DNA of 64,000 nucleotides from Polytrichum commune (Eukaryota; Streptophyta; Polytrichopsida; Polytrichales; Polytrichaceae): assembly GCA_950295325.1 (NCBI GenBank), contig OX485807.1, positions 15,341,001-15,405,000 of the forward strand. The letters run 5' to 3'. The notes under the pieces were generated by a model. That model saw only the letters and a program-made list of their open reading frames with translations, was not told the origin of the DNA and did no database searches. Position numbers and translations under genes: made by a program. Of this stretch, positions 26,323 through 37,700 are shown piece by piece. How positions within the stretch are numbered: the first letter of the stretch is position 1; every line of letters begins with the position of its first letter.

Positions 26323-26926
26323 TGCCAGACCGTCTGCCGATTCCAATTCCAATTTCCAATTCCAATTTCACATGACAACTTGTCAATTTTATACTCGTTG
26401 CTAATTCTTGGGTAGCTTTGAGTTCACGGTAATTTGTAACTCATCTCCAATTCTGTCGACTTGTTGACATTTGAATTTATCATCAAGAGCTTGAAATTTG
26501 TTGTTGTTATTGTTTCGGATCATGGCATCTGACGCCCTAGCCAGACCGTCTTCCAATTCGTCTGTCACATTAACCCTTCTCAATTCATTCTTGTTGCAAA
26601 ATCTTGGGTAGCTGCAAGATCACGGTAGCCTGCAACTTAACTTCTCTTCAAATGCTGTTATTCACCCATCGTCAGTTCTGTCGACTTGACATCTGAATTC
26701 TGCATCAAGAGCGTGAAATTAATTGTTGTTGTTGTTGATCATGGCATCTGATGCCATAGCCAGACTGTCTTCTGATTCCAACTGCACAACCTTCGTCAAT
26801 TTATTCTCGTTGCAAATTTATGGGTAGCTGCAAGTTCAACAGTAAGCTGTAACTTAACTCCTTTCCGAATGTTGTTGTTCACCCGTCGACTTGACATCTG
26901 AATTTATCATCAAGAGCGTGAAATTA

Positions 26927-26966
<40 letters not shown>

Positions 26967-27940
26967 CGGACTACGGCATCTGATATCATTACCACACCGT
27001 CTTCCAATTCCAACTTCACATTAACCCCCTTGTAAATTTATTCTCGTTGCAAATTCTTGGGTAGCTGTAAAATCACGGTAGCCTGTTGCAAATCCTCTCC
27101 AGTAGTAGTAGTTGTTGTTGTTGTTGTTGTTGTTGACCCATCTTCAATTCTGTCGACTTTTTGACATTAAGAGCGTGAATTCAATTACCCCCTTTTTCCT
27201 AGCTTTTGAAGATATGGAATAATCCATTTACAGGCCATCAAAATGCACACACCACATTTTCTATGTAATAAGTCGGTTCCCGCAACACATACTTACCATC
27301 TCGGAGGAGTCACAGAAGTTTGGGTAACTTTGAATCTCCGGTAAGATACAATGCTGTTAACTTGAAGATTTGATGCGCTCTTCTTCCAGCTATTGAGAAT
27401 GTGGATTATTATTATTATTATTATTATTCCATTTGTAGGTCATCAAAATGCACAGACCAGATTTCTTCTGCAACAAATCATCATCATCATCATCAACTCG
27501 GAGGAGGGGTCACAGAATTTTGGGTAACGTTGGGTCATTGAGTGGTCCAAGCCAAGCCAAGCCAAGCCAATCCGATCCAATCCAACTTCACATTAAACCT
27601 TCTTAATCAATTCAATTCTTCTCGATAATGATGATGATGGTGCTCCTCCCTCCCTTCGCTGCAAATGGGGAGCTGCAATTTCACGGTAGCCTGTAACTCC
27701 ACTTCTCTCCAGTTGTTGTTCACCCATATCCTCAACTCTGTTGGCTTGAAATCTGAATTTATCATCAAGATCTTGCAATGATACACTCTTCTCCCAGCTT
27801 TTGAGGATGTGGCTTATTCCATTTGTGGGTCACCAAAATGGACACACGCTGGATTCGTCTGCAGTGAGATGGATCCAATGTAAGTCAAGTTGGACTCCGC
27901 AACGCATGATGATCTCGGAGGAGTAACAGAGATTTGGGTA
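26255..27940 (-). repeat. Tandem repeat array overlapping the MYB 5' end
   Basis: At least four ~150-230-bp units begin with CTCGTTGCAAATTCTTGGGT at about 26394, 26590, 26806 and 27043. A diverged fifth unit lies at 27540-27780. On the minus strand a unit carries, in order, (A)TCAAGAGCGTGAAATT, a (TTG)n tract and CATGGCATCTGAtGCC, which reads ATGGCGTCAGAT in the MYB start codon. A second unit type (block CATCTCGGAGGAGTCACAG) recurs at about 27195-27335, 27375-27525 and 27785-27935. The copy nearest the gene supplies the start codon and the Asn tract of exon 1. Confidence 0.85.
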
Positions 27941-28060
27941 TATATTTCTTCCTCTCTCTCTCTCTCTGACAGGAGTAGTTAAGAAACACATGAAATAGGG
28001 TTAAGGAAGGGCGACACTTTATAAAGAAGGTCGGGCGGGAAATGGAATTCAGGTGATGAA

Positions 28061-28082
28061 TCTATCTATCTATCTATCTATC
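28061..28082. repeat. (TATC)n microsatellite
   Basis: About five TATC units in the MYB upstream region. Confidence 0.9.
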
Positions 28083-30923
28083 CACGTACTTGCAGATGGT
28101 TAACCGTTTCTGTTTCGGCGGTTGAACTTATATGAGCAGGATTAAGGGTTATGGCAGCATGTATTGCCGTTTACCCTTGAGGGCTACGACATCTTCACCA
28201 GAATTAATTAGCAATCCAACACTAATTGCAATTGATTCCTGCCATAACTCTACATCGAGAATCATTCATCCTGCACTTTAATTGTAGATCGTCATGCTCC
28301 TCATATCAGACATGTGAGATTACAGGCTCATAATGCAAAATTTCATCATACTAGATGTTCATTCCAGCTGATCCTCCGCTACATCCTGCACATGATTTTT
28401 ACCCTCCTGCACATCTGCTGATTCAATGGACTTCTGACACTAACTTAAAATCTCAATTTAATATTTAAAGCTCAGGCATACATCTTTGCAACTCTGAAAT
28501 TTGTTACCCTAGCCTCCAGCAACCAGCTAAGTCACGGAAGAAAAAACCATCAGCAACGTCCACTACTTTAAAATAAAATCTCACTTGGAAGTTCGCATGT
28601 CTTTGTTTCCAGCTGCCACATCTGATTCTGCATACAACTGCCCATTTCCATTCTTACATAACCCTCCACAACTGCCGGTTTCGCTGCAATTTAAAATTCC
28701 TGCTTAACCTCCAAACCATATTACCAGAACCTGCCCTTCAGCTTTAACGGTTTTTTGATTCCTATCCTTTGACTACCTACTCTGATTGTCCTTTTCTTTT
28801 CCAATGCCTCTAGTCATGGACATCCATCCATTTTGCATCCCTGCATACCATCCACAAACAGATGATGATCATGTCCGGGATGGAACCAGCGGTGATTGAT
28901 GACCCCATCACCAAAATGATGAATCTGATGTCACCCATGTTGCTGTGCAGATTTCATCCTTTTTTTATTCTTCTTTTTCTTTTTGGGCTCTCTTTCCAGA
29001 ATGTCAGCTCGAAGAATCTCCCACCCACTTTGAGTGCTCTTGCTACTTTGCAAGGATGAACCACTCATCACCGCTGTTCCAATTACCTCTGATGGCTAAT
29101 TTCACCTTCAAGGAATATCATACTCTTCAATATGTCGGTGCTTTGACAAGGTATGTTATACTCCAGTTGCAACCATCTTTCGTGCAAGCGACAATCAGTT
29201 GTAACGATGGTCTGCTTACCTACCAACACATGAAATGGTTTGCTTACAGACTTGCCATGCATGCAGAAACTGAAACGTCAAGAGCTCCGAAAGCTTTAAA
29301 ACTGTAGGATGATAAAATTGAAGTGGAAAGGTTCAGTGGCCCAAAGTCTGATTCAGGATTGGGGATCCTAGCTAGCTATGGCCAAACTACTGGCTTAAAG
29401 GTGTGGTAATTAAATAATTAAATAAGTAGCATCAAGCTTAGAGAGAAGTATTCCCTGTGTCCATCTGTCTTCTTTATCATGTGCCTGGTAAATCAACACA
29501 TTTGGAGAATCGAAATTCCTCAATTCATTCATCTGGCAGTGACACTTGCGGTGACATAAGTGAAGCTGAATGTTAGTGTTTCCTTCTTTTATTAACAGAA
29601 GCGGGGCTGACCACAACTTGCAACTTACCTTGAATACCTCACACACCCACGAGCAAACTAGTGTTAACCCTTTTTTCTCATTTTTATGACCCAAGGGGTT
29701 GAAACTTGACATCCTTGAAGAGAAAAACCATTCAAATTATTCAATGACGAAAAAGGCTAACTTGAAGAAGACAAGCAAGGAAAATGAGATTTATCATCAA
29801 GAGTGTTGATAGGGAACAGTTTAACTACAGAAGATCACGACGGCCGAACTTTGAACTTTAAGGAGGAAGCAGTAGAAGTGAAGAGTGTCATTCCTGTTGA
29901 ATCTTTCTTATCTTGCTGCGAGAATCTGTGTGCATGAATGATTGCAGCAAGCATGCACCAATATTAAACCCTCATTAAAACTTTAGTCCAATGAGCGTCA
30001 CATGTCAGTGCCACTGTTAGCAACACGGGATTTCTGTCAGAGATGCATATAAAGCCACCTTCTAATTCTAGTACTATAGCCGAATTTACGGCACTGTATT
30101 GAACAAAATTCCCTCAGTACCAAGTACAGTAGTACTTAGTCCTCTCATTCTTGACAATAAAAAAAACAAAAAGATTGGTCTTCTCGAAATCTACTCCGAG
30201 TTTAGTGAATTCAGATATTAGTAGCATCTTCACAGTGAGCCAGACACATCATCAATTGCATGAAAGTAACATTTTCTACAGCTCTGAGGGTAGAATAAAA
30301 TGTTGTAGGAGTCATGTGGTAATCTAATTCCTTATAAATACACATGGGAAATTAATTCGACATGCAAAACACGTAACATGGAAAACTGATCTACCGGGGC
30401 TCTAATTGATCTCTTGGCCTACTTCGGTGTGTAAATTTCTAATATTATCTCTATAATTAATATCCATGAAAATTATTGAACAATAACTTAGTACGCATGA
30501 GGTACAGATTACTCTCGATGAGGTCATATTTCAATCATATGACGAGATTGTGGGTTGAGAGCTTACTTGAAACTTCAGCTCGTACGATGTCCATCTTTCA
30601 CCTCCAACAAACGCTTTATGACTCGGAGTTGTGGCAGCCTGGACTACTCCAGAAAAGATCAACAACCTGTAGCACACTCTGAGTGAAGGCTATCACATGT
30701 CGTCTAGTACTGATGCCTTAGCCTCCTCTCATTGCAAGTAAGAGTAAAATTTATGAGCAAGGGTGATCATCATAAACATGATGGTGATCCAATCCTCCAA
30801 TTCAACTAACTTCAAGGATCGAAGATGCTTTTAAGTTTGATAATTAACTCAATCCTCCCCTTAACCCAATGAAAGTGAAGCCTGCAGTAGCTGTTTATGG
30901 TCTGTGCTGTAGAGTAGTTAGGA

Positions 30924-30941
30924 TTTAGGGTTTAGGGTTTA
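30924..30941 (+). repeat. Two plant telomere-type heptamers (TTTAGGG)2
   Basis: An isolated telo-box-like motif. It is too short to be an interstitial telomeric array. Confidence 0.6.
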
Positions 30942-31112
30942 GTTGAAGCCTTGGATGGTTCCTCCACTCCTGATGAATTTTCCTTATCGTAGGAGATGAT
31001 CTGAGAGGTTAGTTACTTACCTCCTCCTGGGAGTTCCAGAAAATGTCAATAATTACATAGTGACGCCTATCACAGTGATCACATAGTGCCTTATCTTCCT
31101 CTTATTGCAAGT

Positions 31113-31505
31113 TAAGGTATGTGGGTGTATTCGCTTTTCTTTTCCATGTTCTCCAACTTCCACTGTTTAGGTTCCCACAACAAAACTTGTGTTGCATTAG
31201 CAAACCTACGATGAAGCATCGGGCAAAAAGGAGACTGAAAACCGAAACTGCCCTTGAATTAACTAGTTATGGTTATTGGAAGTGCATGTTTGTTGCATGA
31301 TTCCTTAACTGAATACATAGGTCCTCCCAATTATGTTGACTATTGAATGTGGAGTAGTTAATGAAAACTGAAGACGTAGTCCAATCTCATCAAACATGAT
31401 TGTGTCTTTATGGTGTTTGTTCTTTGATCCTCACCAACCACACAGCACTCAAATATAGGTGCCTGAATAAAAAAAGTAACGGCACAACACCTGCACACAG
31501 TACAC
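31113..31505 (+). mobile_element. MITE family 4, copy in duplicated spacer
   Basis: It starts near GGTATGTGGGTGTATTCG and shares with the 37.7-kb copy the blocks TTGCATTAGCAA, GATTCCTTAACTGAATA, GTGGAGTAGTTAAT, GACGTAGTCCAATCTC and TGGTGTTTGTTC. It interrupts a second copy of the 30.65-30.9-kb segment, which resumes at about 31512, so it inserted after that duplication. Confidence 0.75.
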
Positions 31506-31665
31506 GTAACTCTATGAGCAAGGCTCATCAGCATCATCATGGTCCAATTCTCCAATTCAACTAATATAACTCCGAGATGCTTATAAGTTGAAATTTAAAC
31601 TTAACCCTCCTCTTAACCCGATGAAGCAGCTGTAGTGGTTGCTTACGATCAGTCATGCTGTGAGA

Positions 31666-32041
31666 TATGGGGGTGTTATTAGGTTGCTTTTCTTAAACAG
31701 TTATGATTGGTGCGTGGTTAGGTGAAGATCAAAGAACAAACATCATAAAGCCACACTATGTTTAGAAGACAGTGAACTACGTCTTCATATTTTATTAACT
31801 ACTCCACACTCAATAGTGAACACAATTGAAAGGACCTATGTATTCAGTTAAAGAATTAACAAACATACACTTCACACTTCCGATAACCATAACTAAATCA
31901 GGGAGGTTTGATTTCAATCTATTTTTGCTGCTGCTGGTTCATGGTAGGTTTGCTAATGCAACACGAGTTTCATCATGTGAATCTAATTGGTAGAAGTTGG
32001 AGAATATGACAAACAGACCGAATAACACCCACATACCTTAT
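31666..32041 (-). mobile_element. MITE family 4, inverted copy
   Basis: On the minus strand it runs from AATAACACCCACATACCTTA-type ends through the same blocks as the copy at 31113-31505, only about 160 bp away in the opposite direction. The two copies can form a hairpin with arms of over 300 bp. Confidence 0.75.
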
Positions 32042-33252
32042 CATATACCACATACCTTAGGCAAGGAAGAAGCCTTGCCTGGTTCCTGCCGCACTAGTCC
32101 TGATGAATTTTCCGTATCATAGGTTGAATACCTGAAGTTAAACTTTCCTCCTGGGCATACCAGGATTCCAAGGTCGATAGTAACCCAAAAGTTCGATGAT
32201 CATCATCATGTGCTTCATCATTCCAATATTTTCTCCTCACTAAGCGCATGAATTTGATCCATGGCATAAGCCTTATAATATGCTTCTTGTTGTCGTAAGT
32301 GCTGCGGTATGATTCATCATGCAGAGTTATTTGAAGGTTGGCATCATGCATCTTGTCCAGGCTCCATTGCCGAGGAGCCGCCATGTGTAAGTACAAAATG
32401 AATACTTTAATCACAAACCCATTTGGGCAGCTGTCAAGGATTTTGATGAGCACCCCAAATGTTGATGACTAGAACCTCACAACAACAATGGCGACAACAG
32501 CAGTTAATGCGGCCTGCAACCTCCTCCGCCATGATTCACACGAACAACTGCTGATCTTATACCTTTTCCTGACTGGCTCATCAAGAGACATATCTCATCT
32601 CTCTCTGCACCTTCTGACATGCCCCTTTCTCAATCATATTCCTTGCTTCAATCATAGGAGGAAGAGAACACATGGAAGACTCCTACGCCAACCTCCATCT
32701 ACAGCGGAGAGCACAGGCTTGCGAGTATGGTCAACAGATCTAAATTTTGATTTGCAGCAAAAGAGTATTTTAAAAGACTTCTCATCTGTCACCTGGCACT
32801 TTGACTTAAGTAGTCTCAACTTCATCTTTTATAACTTCGTATCAATATCATCATCAACATTACTCAACATGTTCTGCAAGTAATAACTTAACCCTACCTC
32901 TGACGACCCATACCTTGTTGTAGTCTATATACATATATAATTTTCTTGGGAGCAGGAATGAGGTGTGTTTCGCCTATGACAATCTGCAGTAGGCAATATC
33001 CTCACCGAAAAACAGTGAAAGTAAACATATCCCTAAGTCGTGTCAAGATTGACAGGCCACTAGCTACATAGTCATTTCGAAAGCAAATTGTACAAAATGG
33101 CAATAATTAACAGCCGAGTCCTGCGGATAATAAAAGGGGGCAGCAGCATTCATCTTTGAGTGCGAATATTGGTTGACAGCGTAAGTTAGTAGTAAGTTTC
33201 GAGGACATTATAAGAAGAAGCGGATTATAAGGTGAAGTTGATTCTTGAACTT

Positions 33253-33332
33253 ATGGTCACTTGCATGGAATGATGGAAATGATGCTATCCAGATTTTTCT
33301 TTTCTTTTCCATCATTCCATGCAAGTGACCAT
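33253..33332. repeat. Perfect 27-bp inverted repeat, 26-nt loop
   Basis: The arms at 33253-33279 and 33306-33332 are exact reverse complements (ATGGTCACTTGCATGGAATG and on). The direct repeat GATGCTATCCAGATT occurs in the loop and again at 33345-33360. Confidence 0.9.
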
Positions 33333-33479
33333 GCAAGTCAGGGATGATGCTATCCAGATTCCTTTAGATGCATGCATGCATCTCTATTTCAATCTGCTCA
33401 ATGACTTTTCATCTCTATATCATTTCACTAATGATGGGAGAGCGTGCTCATATCCTCACTAGGTACTCCTGCAGTGGAA

Positions 33480-34090
33480 GCCTGATGCAAAAATACTTTA
33501 GAAAGAAAACCTCAGAAAAGATTAACCAAAGAATTGGGGTAGACTGACTTGTGTCACTGGATCATCAGTAATAAATGGGTCATGACTGTATGTTTCTTAA
33601 CCAACTCCAGGTAATTAGGTTATATTCACATGATCCACAATTGTAGAGGTAAAGTCCAGGTAAAGAAACCCAACTCCATCCATAAGACATTGCCACAACA
33701 AAAGAAAAAGTAGTGCAGTCAGGAAGAGTATGCATCCCTCTTGAAGCGTAGTAAGCCTCATGCAGGTACTTTACAAATACCTTAGAGAGAGCTTAATCAA
33801 AGAATTTGGGTAGACTAATTTGTTTTACTGCATCATCAGTACTAATTCATGGGTCATGGTATACCTATATGTTTCTCAATCAAAAGAGACCGAAGTCCAT
33901 CCATCCATACATACATACATACATTGCCAAAACAGAAGAAAAAGTAGTGCAGTCTGCATGACTTAGTAGCGCAGACCGGTCTATATCATTTCAACACTTA
34001 TGGCGGAAGCCTAGGATGTCGCATCCCTCATGTCAGATACTTCACAAAAGCCTTAGAAAAGATTAAACAAAGAATTTTGGGTAGCCGCCT
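33480..34090 (+). repeat. Triplicated segment upstream of peroxidase
   Basis: Three diverged direct copies begin at about 33480, 33757 and 34027. Their shared blocks are ACTTTA.AAAnACCTTAGA, AGATTAA.CAAAGAATT.GGGTAGAC, CATCAGTA.TAA and GAAAAAGTAGTGCAGTC. The third copy is truncated. Confidence 0.75.
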
Positions 34091-34734
34091 TCGGACTGAT
34101 AACTTAGTATTAACCGTTGTTGGGATAGGATGCCGTCACTCCATCTCCTAGTGTAGCTCTCCAATGAGTTATATAGTAGGTGCTCTGCACTTCTGACTTC
34201 ACACTGAATTATCATTCCCTACTTGTAGGCAGTGGAAGGAGGTAGAGCTCCTCTGCAATTCCATCCGTGCCATACAGCTTCTTAGCTTGCAGTTGTTCAT
34301 AACTTCCCATCACCCTGTTTGGCACCTAATTTTGAGCTTTCAAGTGACATCCGAGAGCAGCGTAAGATAGTACGGTGTTCTTCAACAAGCTGGAGATCAC
34401 ATCATCCAATGATCACCTGCAAGCTTGTTCGATGATGTTGCATAATGTTGAATGATGCTGATGAATGAATCAAGAAGCATCATCATCAGCTATGAGCATG
34501 CACCCATCCGATTTGTGACAGCTGCAAGCAAATGCCCCCTTCTACATTATACCCTCCTGTGACCGTTTTTGAGCTGTGAAGGTAGAGGAGCTGGACGCAA
34601 TCCAATTTGCAAGAAGGTGGTCGTACTGATCGATCCTCAAGGTATATTAAGTCATCGGCTGGCAGTGTGGAGTGTTTGCGTCTGCAGACAGAGGAGGTTG
34701 CAGCAGGATCACGGCAGAGGTGGTGGTGGACAAC

Positions 34735-37700
34735 ATGAGGAGACATCAGCAGCAGCACGTATGGTCATGCTCGTTGACGGGGATGATGATGATGAGGATG
34801 ACCATCGTCATCATGTTGTTGCAGTTGGAGCTAATTCAGGTGGCTGAGGGGTTGCAAGTGGGATACTATACTCGCACTTGCCCAAATGTGGAGAACATCG
34901 TCAAGGGCGTGCTGTCACAGCAAATGCAACAGAACAGGGGGATTGCAGCTAGCGTCTTGCGTCTCCACTTTCATGACTGCTTTGTGGATGTCAGTAATCA
35001 CCATCGGTATCGCATGCCATTTGTTATGCAAAAACACTCAGTGATATTGTGATCTTATGTCGTGATCGTATGTGATCTTATATCTTATGTGAATTTCTCC
35101 TTTCTATTGTGCATCTTATGTCATCATGCACAGCTGATTAGCAAGCGGTGGGTAGTTGCTTGGATAGATTATTGTTTGAGAGGTTTCAATTTTCCTAGGA
35201 AGAAAGAATTGAAGCTGGAGTGCGAGTGCCAATAATTGATGATGCTATGGCTATGCATGTTTCAGAAAATAGAACGTTATGAGCGGCTAGACACTTTTTG
35301 CAGCAGTTTTGTGTACCAGGAGTACTGTGGCTAACTCTGTCTGGGTTGAACCCGTGATAAGAATCATGGCAAGAAGTAGTTTAGCTTCCAGGAGCTTGTG
35401 TTGTGGTTTAGCTGAGTTGTTTCCTGAACCATGTTAACATTGTGAGAATATGCTTCATTACGACTGAATTTTGTGGAATTCATCTTCACATGGAATGTGA
35501 GGGCCAAGAATAATTAGGCTGTGGCTTTGCAACAATGTTGTTAGATATTTTAATTTTCAGGACTGTGGCTTACTCTGTGTGGGTTGAATCTATGTGATAA
35601 GAATCGTGGCAAGGAACAGTTTAGCTTCCAGGAGCCTGTATTAAGGGTTATTTTTCTTTCTTAAACCATGTTGACGTTGTGATAGGGCTCATTACAATTG
35701 AATTTTGTGGAATTCATCTTCACATGGAATGTGAGTGCCAAAAATGACGTTATGGCGATGCACATACATGCGTTCCAGAAATGATGGGGAGGTTGGTTAC
35801 CAGCGGCTAGATTTAAATAAAATACATTCTTTGAGTTACACCTAATAACATTATTTCGGTTTTCAAAATTAATATGCATGGTGTCAATGTAATTGAACAG
35901 GGCTGCGATGGGTCTGTGCTGCTGGAAGGACCTAACTCCGAGAAGACATCGTCGCCCAATTTCAGTCTTCGAGGATTCGGATATGTGGATGCAGCCAAGG
36001 CAGCTGTGGAGGCACAGTGTCCGGGAGTCGTCTCATGTGCTGATATTTTGGCATTTGCAGCTCGTGATGCAGTTGAGCTGGTATTTTATTATCATAATCC
36101 TTCCCTTTGAAGCAAGCGGTGATGATGCAGAGAGAAATTAATATCTTAAAATAATACTACCTTATTGATTAAGTAAGTATGTTCACTTTGGATGACCCAG
36201 AGGTGGCTAATGGTTGTGCTGTCATGGATTCATCATCTGGGTCAAGGAATTAATTATGTGGGTTTCTTCCGGGTTAGGTCAAATTGATATCTTTGTTAGG
36301 AGAGCTGATTTGATACTTTGATAATGGCTAAATTGATACTATGGCATTTGGTGCTCGTTTCTGTGGAATAGACTGGAGGATTAATTAGGGTGACCAGTCC
36401 CTGCCGCCAGAAATAATTCTCATAATGAGGTGGAATATACCTAATTGTAACAAATTATTGATTAAGTTTACTTTGGACAATGGAGTGGCTATTGGCTGAC
36501 CCATGGCTGATTACCAAATGTGCTGTTATGAAAATTTGAATATTTCTCTGTGTTAGTGGTCTGTAGTATAGAATTCATCATCTGGATCAAGGAATGTGGG
36601 ATTCTTCCGATTAAGGAGTCCGTACTAGGTAAGTTGATTGTTCTTTAACAGCAAATTGACACTCTCTGTTTTTTTCCCTTGGAAAAGACTGGAGGAGTGG
36701 GGTGGGCAGTCCCCGCTGGCAGGCTTGATGGTAGATTTTCCAGTGCGGCAGCGGCAGCAGCGAACATCCCAGATCCGGGCTTCAACGTCCAACAACTCAC
36801 TGAGAACTTCGGACGCAAGGGCTTTTCTCGAGAAGAAATGATTATTCTCTCAGGTTTCAAATCATCTCCTCACATCTTCGTTTGTGGATTTTAAAACCCT
36901 AATTTAGTGATTGTGATCACCTTCATGTCTGACTCAAAACCTTTCCACAACCGATCCTCCTAGGCAGAACTGAGGTCATGCAGAGTGATTTTTGTGGGCA
37001 AACTTCCGTAAAATTTCAGACTGTGAAGATTAGGATTCCCTGTCATTCTGTTGTGAAGGAAAAAGAATTCTTCTCAAACTGAATGTTAGTGAGTGCAATA
37101 AATGTCTCCACTATGAACCCTAATTTAATAATTGTGACCACCTTCTTGCCTAAAAAACCTCTATACAAATAATTAGTCCTCCCAGGCAGAGTTGATTTCG
37201 AAATCCAGTGTGATGTTTGAGAGCAAACTTCCATAAGGTTCAAAAAAATTGTGTGAAAGGTCAAGAATATTCCCTTTCAGTTGATATGGAGGAACCAAAA
37301 TCTACCCAAAATGAATTCTAATAAGGTGGTACTAGGTAGTCCTTCAACGGTCACTTTTAGCTCTGCATCCACTTCTCGTATGATATGAAACACATTGCAA
37401 TTAGTGCGACATTATTCGCAAATCCATAGCCACTTTTCTCATAATATTTGGAGCTCATATGAATGTCTTATTCATTCTTTATCAAAGTGAAGAATCTCTT
37501 TCTCAATCAATGGGACCCCCAACTCAATAATAACGTCAACTGTTAAGTCTAGAAGTTAACAAATTTTGAGCACGTAGTTCCTCCCATCTCTATTAAACAC
37601 ATGCTCACGCCTTTTTGGTGTCTGTTGTTAGATTCACACCTTACCACACACCACTCAAATAATAAGGTAGATGGGTGTTATTCAATTTGTTTTTCATGTT

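Larger units (their letters stand above)
27941..34734. other. Repeat-rich region between divergent MYB and peroxidase genes
   Basis: It contains a foldback MITE pair (31113-32041), a segment duplication (30640-30920 versus 31030-31665), a perfect 27-bp hairpin (33253-33332) and a triplicated segment (33480-34090). Open frames of 119-131 codons at 28945-29307 (+), 32094-32453 (-) and 32488-32883 (+) show no recognisable domain. I do not call them genes, although 32094-32453 is long enough to deserve an expression check. Confidence 0.5.

Noticed and set aside
30924-30941. Interstitial telomeric repeat array
   Set aside because: Only two heptamers; this is at most a telo-box motif.
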